Part shown: in pieces, positions 1 to 9,535 of the stretch | Numbering within the stretch: the stretch's first letter is position 1 | Layout: every line of letters starts with the position of its first letter | Assembly (NCBI GenBank): GCA_964463255.1 | Contig: CAYXBC010000011.1 | Location: 1 to 16,683 of the forward strand | From: CAJBLF01 sp964463255 | Lineage (GTDB): Bacteria; Patescibacteriota; Gracilibacteria; Absconditabacterales; Absconditicoccaceae | DNA length: 16,683 bases | Direction: 5' to 3' | Notes under the pieces: model-generated | What the model saw: only the letters and a program-made list of their open reading frames with translations | What the model was told of the DNA's origin: nothing | Database searches by the model: none | Translations under genes and position numbers: made by a program

Positions 1-14
1 ATAAAATAAGATGA

Positions 15-37
15 GGGAAATCTCAAAAGATTTTCCC
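15..37 (+). terminator. Hairpin in the leader before the AAA ATPase gene
   Basis: GGGAAATCT (15-23) pairs with AGATTTTCCC (28-37) around a CAAA loop, with one bulged base. TAA stops lie just before it at 2-4 and 7-9. It could be the terminator of a gene that ends to the left of the window, but there is no clean T-run after it, so the call is weak. The rest of 1-115 shows nothing else I can name. Confidence 0.35.
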
Positions 38-115
38 ATTGTGTTTATTCCACTCTGCAAAATAGAATTTTATACCTTTTTATGGGATCAAGAAACAATT
101 TTATCTTTTCGTTAT

Positions 116-3100
116 ATGACCATGACCAATACTATCAATCAAGCAAATGAATGACAAGACCAAAACCAAAACAAAGAGCTTGGAATAACACTCTATCCTA
201 AAGAGTATATACCGTTATCACTCAAACCAGGAAAGTGAAAGATAACGTTAAAACCAAAAGAGTTTACCCAATTTTGTAGAAATAAATGATGGACAAATAC
301 TAATAATGGTGACTATCTTGATACATCCAGAATACCTGCAGTTTTTTGAGATTTATTGACCCAATTAAAGAAAAAATTTGATTCTTCTAATATGACCTAT
401 ACAGATATTGCCAAAAAATTTCCAGACATAGAAATACTAAATATAGATGCGGTTGATGAGATTGATTCATGATCAAAGAAGCTAACAGTTACAGGGAATT
501 GAACAATACAAATTACCGTTTCTTTTAATATAATAAAGCAAAATGTATCATGAAATGAAAATAAAATACTCCAAGAAGACAATACTATGCTTGGGGGTAT
601 AGAAATACTCAAAGACTGAAATATTCTCCGTATCAGGAATGATAATAAATCCGTCAATCTTCCTTGAATGAATTTTTATATCCTCAATGCCGATAAAGAA
701 AAAAGAAGGATTCTTACCCAAGATGATGGACACATCAATATCATAGCGTTACAGAACGATTTAGGATATAAGATACTCCAGACAGAAGATGTGAGTATGT
801 TTGGTAAACTCACCTATGCGACGATGGACAAGAACAAAAATTTCCTGGTCGCTCTATTTGAGCATGAAGATGACACTAGTCCCAATCAAAAAACCCAAGA
901 ACTCAAAATATTCCAGATGGATCATACGGTAGATTTTAATGATCCCAATAGTCCGAGTTGTTTGATAGAGCAAGAAACAATCCCCAATATCCAGAATCTA
1001 TTGTATGTAGATGATAATGATGACCTTATTGTCTTGGATACCGACTATCAAGTCAGAAGATTACAGACAAATATGCAGGAATTTCCTGTAGGATATACCG
1101 GCAGAGCAAATTTCAAAAAAGAAGGAGTAAAGGTCAGGAAAACAGTAAACAAAACTTTGGAGGATGCCACACAACTGCTTGCCAAAGGGATAAAAATCGA
1201 TACGGAGTCTTTGGATACCGAAGAAGAAGATGTGGATTTTGCAAAACTCAGAGAGCAAATCTGGAATATGCCGTTTGCAGAATTTGATAATAAGACACTC
1301 AGACAGTTATTTGATGACTCTGAGACCATAGAAGATTTACTCAAGGTAAAAAGTATCATCGAAGCGATAAAGAGGACACCGGAAATAGCTGCAGTCCATG
1401 GGTTGATGGATCCCATCGAATCTACTGTCTTCAAAAAATATAATCAAGAGAAACTTAATGAACTCTATGTGAGATTAGATAATCTCGCGAGCAGTCTAGG
1501 AGCTGGTGATGATTTCAATACCCTGGTATATATCCAGTCATCGCTCAAGGAAATCCAAAAAGATAGATCACAGATCTCCAATATCGCACCTACAGCAAAA
1601 GACAAGGAAGTCAAAGAATTGGCTCAGCTAGTGGAGGGAAAAATAGCTGAGTACCGCGAATCTCATCAGGAAGATATCCAGGAAAAGATAGAGAATAATC
1701 TGGATGCTATCAAAGAATATCTCGAGAATATAGATTATATGTCCCAGATCACAAGCGTCTACAATCTGGATGTATGGAAAACCACAGAAAATATGATAAC
1801 ATATCTCGATGAAGAAGGCAAAAAGAAAAATAAGGAAACGATGAAGGGTATGGTAAAGACAAGACAGAATCAATTGAGCAAATCTCTGATCGATGTGCAA
1901 AAAAGAAAACAAGCCGAAGAACAGCTCAAGGTAGATGAGATAAAAGATCAGATAGGGCAGATAAAACAAATCATAAGTGTAATTAACGAAGAAGATGCTA
2001 TCAAGGATATGGAAAAGAGTGATCCTTTAGTGCTTGCTATCAGGTCAGCAATCGAGGACATCTCTTCAAATAAATCACAAGAACTCATAGTACAGTTAGA
2101 ATGAGCGTTCAAAGAGAGATTACTGACGGTGAAATACAGTAAAGATACAACCAAAAAATGAGTGAAATCATTGGACAAATACGGAATACCCAATTCGCTC
2201 TACTTCGTACCAGAAATACACAAAAAGGTATCACGGGAGCTGAAAGGCAAAAGGGTCGATGATAAGATAAAAATCTACTTTGAGACCAATACGGGCACCA
2301 AGATCGAACCAGATATCAACAAAAAAATCTTAGGAAATTTTCCATTCCAGGTAACGGAAGATGAATTTATCAGTATCAAAAAACATCTTGGGGAATGGAG
2401 GTCAAATGGGAAAAGAAAGGAATTCAAAGATCTACTAATCAAAGCGGATGTACTCAAAAAAGAACTATGAGACAAAGTCAAAACCAATGATGAATATAAG
2501 CAGGTCATGGAACAGATAAAAGCCATAGATGAGCAATATTACATTCCGAGGATGTTAGAGGTGATGAATACTATCTCTTGATGATTGTGGAATCTGGATG
2601 CCAGACCGAGAGTCCCTCATCTAAGCTCAAAGACCGTTGTAGGTCCCAGCATCAAAAAATTTCTTGAAAAGATGGGAACCTTGCTCGATCAGCAGATGAC
2701 GTACAAAGAAGGGTTTATTATCGTAGAAAGCGAAGCAGGAACAGGAAAGAATTTTAAGATGGATATCTTATCTAATTTGACCAATAGGGAACTCTTCCAT
2801 ATCTCATGCAACCAAAGCATGGAAAAAGAGGATCTTCTCTTCTCTCCAGAGATTAATAGTGAGGGATCATTCAAACAAAAAAGCGAACTCATTAGAGGAT
2901 TGCAGACGCCATGATCCATCATATTACTGGATGAGATAAATACCCTCAGACCGGGGATAGCTAAATTACTCAATCCATTATTGGCAGGACAGAGATATAT
3001 CAATGATCCACAATTGGGAAAGATTTATGCACATCCATCGGTCCTTATAGTGGGATTGATGAATCCGAGATATTATCTCTGAACGTCCGATATCGCTCAG

Positions 3101-3538
3101 GAATTCTTGGATAGGGCAAGAATCGTAAATGATGATTATCCAGAATCACTGGAAGAGGGATTTATCGTATCCAAATATGTCGATGGTCCAGTATCACAAA
3201 TGACCTACGAGGAATTCGAAAATTTTCGGAATAAGTACATAGTCCATGGAGAAGTGCCGAATGATAAAAAAATCTACAATATGTTTATTGCGATATCCAG
3301 AGTTATGAAAGTTGCAAATAAAATCAGAGAGCTTTATTCCAAGACAATGAAATGAGAAGCTGATATGGATAAAGAGCTGAAATTTATCTTCTCTATCAGG
3401 GCAGGTAACTTCATTATGCAAGATTTCAACAATAGCAAAAATGTCAAAAAATCCATGGAAGAGGTGATTATGCCAAAGATTACCGATGCATCTCAGAAAA
3501 AAATGGTGCAGGCAATCATCGATGAGGTATGTAGATAA
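116..3538 (+). CDS. Large coiled-coil protein with C-terminal MoxR/dynein-like AAA ATPase domain (1140 aa, code 25)
   Basis: Read with TGA as glycine this is one frame with 17 internal TGA codons (for example 2102, 2159, 2468, the pair 2579/2582, 2912, 3080, 3353) and a TAA stop. The AAA domain is in the last ~300 residues: Walker A EAGTGKN around K878, Walker B SIILLDEIN with D939-E940, a sensor-like LMNP at 981-984 and a DRAR arginine-finger candidate near R1000. The MNP box and LLDEIN favour the AAA_5/MoxR/midasin-like group, ATPases that usually remodel or load protein complexes. Residues ~375-690 are charged, helical and coiled-coil-like; residues ~60-330 look beta-rich (LLYVDDNDDLIVLD). 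No signal peptide or membrane segment is visible. I chose ATG 116 because the alternative in-frame ATG at 11 runs through the hairpin at 15-37; using it would add 35 residues. The first ~840 residues match no family I recognise, and the substrate is unknown. Confidence 0.85.
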
Positions 3539-3572
3539 TCATCTCATTATTTTACTATTTTGTCATATAATT

Positions 3573-4319
3573 ATGGATGCAAACCTTCTTATCACCCTAC
3601 AAAACTACGGACTCTCCGAAAAAGAGGCGAGAGTATATCTTACGGTTTTGGAATTGGGGACCTCTATCGCCAGCACTATCGCAAGACGTGCAGAACTCAA
3701 CAGGGTGACAGTGTATACACTACTTGAAGATCTCAAAAGAGATGGAATCGTTAATGAAACAACGAAAGAGGGGGTAAAATATTATAGCGTCATCAGTCCA
3801 GATATTTTACTGAGACAGGCAGAACAAAAATATGAGAGTTTTAAGGAGAAGGTTCCAGAGCTTTTAGCGTTAGTTGAAAAATTTGGCAGTAAACCCAAAA
3901 TACAATTTTTTGAATGATTGGAGGGGATGAAGAAAATGTACGCTGAATTGCTTACATCAAAAGATCATATGATTCGTTCATTTTTAGGGAGTCATGAAGC
4001 TCATCCGATTTTGAGAGATTATCTGAATGAGCATTTCGTGCCACAGAGAGTGAAATACAAAATAAAAGCCAAAGTAATCTGCTGCGAATCAGATGATAAC
4101 AAATCGTATCATCAGGTTAATAAGAAAAATCTCATAGAAGTAAAATTTATCAAAGATAAAGAATTTCATCTTTCCTGTGGTATAGATATCTACGCAGGTA
4201 ATAAAGTATCCATCGTATTATTCAGCAAAGAAGAGATGTCCGGATTGATAGTGACAAGTAAGAAATGCTATGATACCTTAGTGAGTATATTTGATATGGT
4301 ATGGAAATATAAAAAATAA
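3573..4319 (+). CDS. TrmB-family transcriptional regulator (248 aa, code 25)
   Basis: The N-terminal ~75 residues are a winged helix typical of TrmB: NYGLSEKEARVYLTVLELG, then RRAELNRVTVYTLLEDLKRDG as the recognition region. A short coiled coil follows (LLRQAEQKYESFKEKVPELL). Next comes the family's linker box, KIQFFEGLEGMKKMYAELL, whose first glycine is the TGA at 3915-3917. The standard code would cut the protein there. The C-terminal half (~125 residues) is the effector-side domain seen in short TrmB regulators, which often control sugar or other metabolic genes; the ligand here cannot be told. ATG 3573 gives the usual short N-terminus before the helix-turn-helix. The gene starts 34 bp after the AAA ATPase gene and ends 20 bp before the methyltransferase gene, so it probably shares a transcript with the latter. 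A TATAAT at 3566-3571 is too close to this ATG to serve it unless initiation is internal. Confidence 0.92.
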
Positions 4320-4339
4320 TTTATCTTGTATGTATATAT

Positions 4340-5839
4340 ATGTTCAAACCGACTCCAGAAAAATCAGCAGCACATTTCAAAAAAATCCATGATTTGGAAT
4401 CAAAAATTCGTTTCAAAAAAGTGAGAGCAGGCGGTGTTATTGGAGATACGCAAAACAGTATTTCTAGTCTTCTTAATGAATATGAATCAGCAATCCAAGA
4501 AAAAAGACAGGAAGTATCAGGAGGATTAATGGAGTATCTAGAAAATAATGAATTGCCTTCAGATATTTTGTTTCATGCATTAGGACCAGAAAAATATTAT
4601 GAAATCACCCATAATAGGACATCTCCCTATAGTAGTATGTATTATGGTGAAATAGGTATGCTCCTTGATCTTGCAGATAATAAATCACAGTATATACACA
4701 AGAACATTATAGATATAGGATGTGGCGACGGTATAAAAGTATATGCTATGCTCCAGGAAGCAATAAAAAACCAGAAAATAGAGGGAACAGTAGATTATCT
4801 AGGCTTGGACGATAGCAAAGAAATGTTAGCATTCGCCAAAGATAATTTCTACAAAAATTTTTACTCGAAGACGCAGAATAAGGATAACAACTTTTATATA
4901 TCTTCCGATGATATCCATCCGATAAATAAGAAGATACGTCCTTGGTTCAAGAAAGCAAGATTTCAGAAGATAGATGGTTTGGATAAGATGACGCCCAAGA
5001 CCATGTTATTTTTATGATGAACGTTCTGAAATCTTGGCGATTTCAAACAAGGATTTCTCGATGATATCAAAAATATGCTTCAAAAGGATGATATATTCAT
5101 AGTAAGTTATTTCCGTATATTAGATCAAAAGTGATTTGAAAATCCCGATACGGAGGAATTGATTCAGAATTTTTTTGAGAGAGAAAAAAAATTGTATGAG
5201 AAGAATAATAGGTATTATCACGAAAAAGAGATCGATATAAAGAACTTCAAGAATATCATGCCAGGACTGAACATAGGACATGATGATTTTGATGTTCATA
5301 TGGAATTGGATAAGGAGAATAATGTCCTCTATGATGTCAGGACATTCAAAAAGGATATCATCTATCAAGGAGAAGTGGTAATCCCTAAATGATCATATAA
5401 GAGCTGATGAACCAATGTGAATCCCGACGCATTGAGAAAACAATATACACAGGAAGATCCTACCAAGACATTCACGGAATCTTTGTATGCAACCAAAGAG
5501 ACAGAGGGATTTATCCATGAATTCCTAAAATTCAGAGGAGTAGATCCTCAGGATTGTTTTATCAATGAAGAATATAAAACCGCGGATCAGACACTCTATA
5601 TCACTATCGAAGCAAAAGATAGACCTATCACATTCACATGGGAGGAAGATGCTGAAAAAAAATCCATAACGAAACAGCCAGGAGAGGTCATTACGCTCCA
5701 TAAATCAAAGAGGTTTACTGACCAGGAGATGAAAAATCTTGTTGATGCAGCATGATTGACAGTGGTCGATGAAATATGATGCCCAGCGGATATAGCAGGA
5801 CAAGATACTATGAAACTGCTTATCATCAAGAAGAAATAA
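4340..5839 (+). CDS. EgtD-like (Methyltransf_33 type) SAM-dependent methyltransferase (499 aa, code 25)
   Basis: A class I methyltransferase fold is shown by motif I, NIIDIGCGDG, with D125, G127, G129 and D130 for SAM binding, and by LGLDDSKEM as the acidic end of strand 2. FLGGTFGNLGDF (G226-G233) is the box that marks histidine-specific methyltransferases of the EgtD group. Three of its glycines are TGA (5015, 5018, 5027), and nine TGA codons occur in all. EgtD makes trimethylhistidine for ergothioneine, but no other ergothioneine gene is present, so histidine as substrate is only a guess from the family. At 499 residues it is longer than EgtD (about 320), with ~40 extra residues before motif I and a C-terminal extension that includes KETEGFIHEFLKFRGVDP. 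The gene lies 20 bp after the TrmB gene, so that regulator may control it. The terminator at 5869-5892 ends the unit. Confidence 0.82.
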
Positions 5840-5868
5840 AAAGTCATACCACTTGAGAAGAGAAAAAT

Positions 5869-5892
5869 AGAGCCATCAAGGCTCTTTTTTTT
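5869..5892 (+). terminator. Rho-independent terminator after the methyltransferase gene
   Basis: A perfect 6-bp stem, AGAGCC (5869-5874) and GGCTCT (5880-5885), with loop ATCAA, is followed directly by a run of T. It sits 29 bp after the stop codon and closes the TrmB/methyltransferase unit. Confidence 0.88.
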
Positions 5893-5895
5893 GCT

Positions 5896-5941
5896 TGTTG
5901 TAAGTTTCTGACAACAGTATTTACTAGGTAGGTATTGATAT
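5896..5941 (+). repeat. 46-bp intergenic element, copy A
   Basis: First of three related copies (the others are at 10039-10084 and 16492-16537); it matches copy C at about 40 of 46 positions. It begins with the inverted repeat TGTTGT (5896-5901) / ACAACA (5911-5916) around 9 nt and ends with CTAGGTAGGTATTGATAT. It lies a few bases after a terminator T-run and 64 bp before the next start codon. A TTGTAA hexamer and TTACTA are 17 bp apart within it, a promoter-like layout. Promoter or operator function is inferred. Confidence 0.75.
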
Positions 5942-5988
5942 TTATCTACATTTGCTTATTTATGGAAATGTCAAGTTTAGATATTTTA

Positions 5989-5994
5989 TATGAT
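5989..5994 (+). promoter_or_regulatory. Possible -10 box for the 401-aa gene
   Basis: TATGAT matches TATAAT at 5 of 6 positions and ends 11 nt before ATG 6006, which would give a very short leader. I see no convincing -35 box at 16-18 bp. Confidence 0.3.
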
Positions 5995-6005
5995 AGAGAG
6001 AACCC

Positions 6006-7211
6006 ATGGAAAAAAATAGCGCTGCTTCATGAATCACTTTTATGAAGAAACAGCAACAATGGGAAACTGAGGTACAGATATTATTACAAAAGAGTGATTT
6101 CTCATGAGCAAAAACAATGATAGATAAGATAGCTGCGTTGCAAAACCATAAAGAGCAATCACAAAGCATGATATGATCAAGAGATGCATCATATAGGGAT
6201 TCCTTATTGCTTGATGATCCTATATATCAAGAAGCGGTAGAAAATAATAATCTAGAAATCATACAGCTCTTCAAGACGAGGCAACTCACCAAGGAACAAT
6301 ACAATCAGTTTAGAGAGCAGCAATATGAAAAGATGTATAGACAAAAGCAGTGAGAGAAAAAAGAAACACAACAAGAAAAGATATCCAGGATAGAAAAAAT
6401 ATACAAAGTACAAAATATACTTTCTATGCTAGATATCATACAAAGAAGATTTTGAGAAGAAAGAAAAGATATAGTGGCTATGCAGATTATGGATCTTTTG
6501 GATACAGATAAGAAGCCAACAGATTTTGACCTGCAGTATATAGAAAGTATTGAAAAGAAAGTAAGACGTTACCTTGCTCTTATGAGAAAACTCCAAAGCG
6601 AAAGGGATGCTACATGGCCAGCCACATGTAAAGAGGAGACAGAGAGACAGGAGGAAGAACTGCAACAGAGAAAAGAGATGGCGATAGCAGCAGATAAGGA
6701 GCGTATCTATGCAGAAAAAAAAAGTGTATGAGGTGAAATGAATATAATATCTGATGAGATAATATGCAAAAAAAAGGCATTGTACACGGTATTGGAAGAT
6801 ATGCGGAGAAGTACGTATAACCATGAACTATCTGTTGATTTCAGTGGAACACCTAGAACTCCTTCATTTATGCTGGAATTTGCGAGATTAAAGATGATTC
6901 CAGCAATGAAAGATGGATTGCCGATAGATATGCCTGCTGAATTTGTCAACTATGTAGAGCAATATGGGAGAGGTGATATACAAAAAGTACTCGACACCGG
7001 ATATAGATTGAGAGATGAAATTAAGGATCTAACAATCCAGAGGGTTGAGAGACATATAAGATTGTTGGCTATGATGGGACCACAGAAAGAAGATCATGTG
7101 TATAGAGCAGATGGATCCAAAGTATTCCTCTGAAATCTCATTCCTATACCTATCAATAGACAAGCTAGTGCATGATTGGTAGGGGTGTCTCTCAACTGAG
7201 ATACAAAGTAG
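6006..7211 (+). CDS. Unrecognised helical protein (401 aa, code 25)
   Basis: I do not recognise the family. The frame has nine internal TGA codons (including 6723 and 7197) and ends at TAG. The protein is soluble, highly charged and helical. Coiled-coil-like stretches run over residues ~10-60, ~80-150 and ~175-250, rich in Q, E, K and R. A more globular C-terminal part follows, with SVDFSGTPRTPSFMLEFARL and VLDTGYRLRDEIKDL. ATG 6006 is the first start after the in-frame TAG at 5994 and has a purine-rich GATAGAGAGAA just upstream. No catalytic motif, signal peptide or membrane segment is visible. It is the first gene after copy A of the 46-bp element and probably heads a transcript with the next three genes. 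A second frame is open across its 5' end (5962-6123, 53 codons), so the true N-terminus deserves care. Confidence 0.75.
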
Positions 7212-7237
7212 ATTTTATCTTATCATAAAACAGATCC

Positions 7238-7408
7238 ATGGAAGACGCTCCCTATAAAGAAGAGAAAAAAAAACATGAAAAAATAATTTTTCCAGACAAA
7301 AATACGATCCAAAACAAAAAAATATATTTTGATGCTGACGGGACCGAAATCAAGATCGGCTACGATAACGAGACGGGAGCGGGTTTCGTCGAGATCATTT
7401 CAGGATAA
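7238..7408 (+). CDS. Small unrecognised protein (56 aa)
   Basis: A short ORF in the gap between two hypothetical genes, 26 bp after the stop of the 401-aa gene. The N-terminus is very basic and acidic (YKEEKKKHEK). The second half looks like a small beta unit, with IYFDADGTEIKIGYDNETG and then GFVEIIS. It has no TGA codon: its five glycines use GGG, GGC, GGA, GGT and GGA. The second half is richer in C- and G-ending codons (GAC, ACC, ATC, GGC, TAC, GTC) than its neighbours, which argues that it is translated and perhaps well expressed or recently acquired. No Shine-Dalgarno sequence is visible. Function unknown. Confidence 0.6.
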   Translation: MEDAPYKEEKKKHEKIIFPDKNTIQNKKIYFDADGTEIKIGYDNETGAGFVEIISG

Positions 7409-7437
7409 CTATTTTATTTTCAATAAGGATTTTAAAC

Positions 7438-7722
7438 ATGAAAAACGAAACACAAAAAAATTTAGATGGTAGTACATATAGAGACACATTAGCAAAGGAA
7501 ATAGCTGCATTAAGAAGTTCACCAATAGGGCAGAATGACGCATTGATACAAAATTTTTTGGCTCAGGAGACAACAAAAGATATCTATAGAGAAGAACAAG
7601 AAAAAACAAGACAGCAACAAAAAAATCTAAGAGATGAGAAAAAATCTATCGCTAATCAGGATGCGACTATTTATATGCGTACATATACGAGAAAGCACAT
7701 CTCTTTGCGGGAATGAGAATAA
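7438..7722 (+). CDS. Small unrecognised helical protein (94 aa, code 25)
   Basis: Starts at ATG with the best ribosome binding site in the window, AAGGA at 7425-7429, 8 nt upstream. The one TGA (7714) is the third codon from the end, so the protein ends LREGE and stops at TAA 7720. It is polar and helical, with a Gln/Lys/Arg-rich middle (EEQEKTRQQQKNLRDEKK). There is no membrane segment or Cys cluster. It lies between the 56-aa and 515-aa genes and is probably cotranscribed. I do not recognise the family. Confidence 0.65.
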
Positions 7723-7794
7723 AATAGCTAAGAGATATAGCCGATAAATAATAATATCTACAATAATTTCTTTATATTTTTTCAATCTATTATC

Positions 7795-9342
7795 ATGAAA
7801 AACACCACCAAAAAACTATGAACTCCAGAAAGTGGAGAAGCAACAAACTTACAAACAAAAAGTTGAGAAGTCTTAGAGAATCTTTCAGATGCAAAAAAAT
7901 TGCATTTGGACCAAGAGGTCCTTCAAAAAGTAATGGAGAATAATGATTTTTGGAAAGATCAAATAAAAACCGATATTTCCCTAGAAAGTATTGATGGTAT
8001 GGTTACTGAATCTACCAACAATATGGATACAAATACAATAACCAATTGTATATCGTTATTGCAGAATTATGCAGATAATTATCTAGAGAATAAAACCAAT
8101 AGTGCCGTGAAGACATTCGTAGAAGAACATCAGATCGAAGATATGGATGAAAAATTCCTAGCATTGCCAGAAGCTACGAGGATAATGATAGCGATATATT
8201 GGAGTAGAACCAAAAAATACTGATACTCATGCGGATGATGATTCTGATATTTCAAGACTCCGACTACCTGCGGATGATGTCTATCCTGAAAAGAAAATAT
8301 GGAAAAAGCCAATCTCGTGCATCTGGCAAAATACATAGGAGAGAGACAATACCAAGTCCCCAAAGAAAAAATCCAACAGGCACAATCAAATTTTCTCAAA
8401 ACAACTTCTGCTGATATACACAGTCCATCTGATGATATAGCAAAAATCACTAAGATGTATACAGCCAAGCTGACAGAATGTGAGGAAAAAATCACCCAGC
8501 AAAATACTATAAATGAGATAAAGAAAGGGAATGCTGATCTCACCGATCAAGACCTCATGCAATCTATGCCAGGATTTGTTTCACATATAGCTAGCCAAAA
8601 AGATGCCGCACACATACAAGTAGATACAGAACATAAACTTGCTGCCTATCTGCAATGAACTACGAGACGATGGGGATCAAGTGGCTGTGAATATGCAAAC
8701 TATGTGGCAGTGCGATATGATGGCAAAAGAAAAGATGTGCATGTGGTCTATAGAGATGCATATAATGCTAGCAAGGACAATCGATCCCTATGTTTTGATA
8801 AGGTAGAGATCAAAAATATAGAGACAAAATGAGATATGCTCCATATCACCGTCAAAGCAAGTAGTAAAGAAAATTCTAGAACCTATACATTTGATTTTCC
8901 CCTAGCGAAAGAGGAGAAACCATCACTCGATAAGGAAGCTCAGCAAAAATTTGTGCAGACATTCCAATCCAAAAAGGAAGAAATTATGCTAAGTCAAAGT
9001 GCGAAATATGAGAACAATACTATGCCTACCTATTGTTTGCCATCAGATATGGTCTTTGATAATATGCCATGATGAGAGATTCCTTACCTGCAACCGAGAA
9101 TAGAAAGTGAATATATAGACAAAGAGCAGGGAATCTGAGCGATAGTACTCATCAAACAGATAGATCATGGTGCATGAGACAAAAGACAGTTGGCACGAGA
9201 GTGATGGATCATACGCCAAGATGGTTCTTCTGACAGGGTAGCATATGAAAATATGCGAGATTCTCAGAGGGCATCATGAAAACAGATCAGTATGGTAGCT
9301 CAAGAGATAGTACAGCACCAAGTGAATAAAAAAAATAAGTAG
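7795..9342 (+). CDS. Unrecognised protein with a Gly/Cys patch (515 aa, code 25)
   Basis: One open frame with 16 TGA codons, ending at TAG. Residues 1-140 are helical. Residues 143-165 form a glycine- and cysteine-rich patch (GYSCGGGFGYF, then TTCGGCLSG) with C146, C159 and C162 in a C-x12-C-x2-C pattern; six of its eight glycines are TGA. A helical stretch follows (~165-285), then a beta-rich domain (~290-360) containing YVAVRYDGKRKDVHVVYRD and DMLHITVKASS. The tail from ~365 includes KAIVLIKQIDHG-like strands and a helical end. Zinc binding by the patch is possible but not shown. The start ATG follows a pyrimidine-rich TTCAATCTATTATC with no Shine-Dalgarno. It is the last gene of the cluster that begins after copy A of the 46-bp element. 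I do not recognise the family. Confidence 0.75.
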
Positions 9343-9376
9343 AGGACGCATTTTATGTGATAAATAGTAGTATACA

Positions 9377-9457
9377 ATGAATAGTATAGTAGCAAAATTA
9401 TATACGATATATTTCTACCGGTATACCAACAGGAAGGACTTTTCGTATGGAAGATAA
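9377..9457 (+). CDS. Possible leader peptide (26 aa), tyrosine-rich
   Basis: ATG at 9377 opens 26 codons ending at TAA 9455-9457. The peptide contains LYTIYFYRYTNRKDFSYG, five tyrosines in 18 residues. Its last seven codons overlap the 5' arm of the hairpin at 9431-9489, the layout expected of a translated attenuator leader. There is no Shine-Dalgarno, and AT-rich DNA makes TAT codons by chance, so this stays tentative. Confidence 0.28.
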   Translation: MNSIVAKLYTIYFYRYTNRKDFSYGR

Positions 9458-9515
9458 AAAGAGTTATACTATCCATATAAAGCCTTCCTAAAACGTTTCC
9501 AGGAAGGTTTTTTTT
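9431..9515 (+). promoter_or_regulatory. Putative attenuator: competing hairpin and terminator
   Basis: AGGAAGG occurs twice, at 9431-9437 and 9501-9507, and both can pair with the single CCTTCCT at 9483-9489. The first pairing is extended by CTTT (9439-9442) with AAAG (9479-9482) and TATGGA (9446-9451) with TCCATA (9472-9477), giving about 17 bp. The second pairing forms the terminator. The two cannot form together, as in attenuators and riboswitches. The controlled gene would be the one at 9536. The signal sensed is unknown. Confidence 0.5.
9483..9515 (+). terminator. Rho-independent terminator before the 155-aa gene
   Basis: CCTTCCT (9483-9489) and AGGAAGG (9501-9507) form a 7-bp stem around an 11-nt loop, followed by eight T. 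It ends the transcript of the 515-aa gene and/or acts as the terminator arm of the attenuator. Confidence 0.82.
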
Positions 9516-9519
9516 ATTC

Positions 9520-9525
9520 TATAAT
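9520..9525 (+). promoter_or_regulatory. -10 box for the 155-aa gene
   Basis: A perfect TATAAT ends 10 nt before ATG 9536, so the mRNA would have almost no leader. TTTCCA at 9496-9501 is a weak -35 candidate at 18 bp. If this promoter is real, the gene can be expressed even when the attenuator terminates. Confidence 0.45.
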
Positions 9526-9535
9526 AAAAGAACAC

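Noticed and set aside
397..657. Long minus-strand frames here and elsewhere (for example 1048-1434, 6429-6824, 11005-11544, 11956-12468)
   Set aside because: They lie opposite well-supported + strand genes, are rich in Phe, Ser, Ile and Leu as expected of antisense A/T-rich coding DNA, and show no known motif.
668..2101. The 478-codon stretch without TGA as a separately acquired segment
   Set aside because: It uses GGN glycines but is in frame with, and similar in composition to, the TGA-containing flanks; chance choice among glycine codons is enough.
3566..3571. TATAAT as the promoter of the TrmB gene
   Set aside because: It ends 1 nt before the chosen ATG, so transcription would start inside the gene; there is no -35 box at the right distance.
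5964..5974. TGTCAA (the reverse complement of TTGACA) after copies A and B as reverse-strand promoters
   Set aside because: No good -10 box is found at 16-18 bp on the minus strand and no minus-strand gene lies in either direction.
8229..8414. Separate small gene in another frame inside the 515-aa gene
   Set aside because: It is short, has no start signal, and the main frame is continuous on both sides with similar character; kept only as a caution about the Gly/Cys patch.
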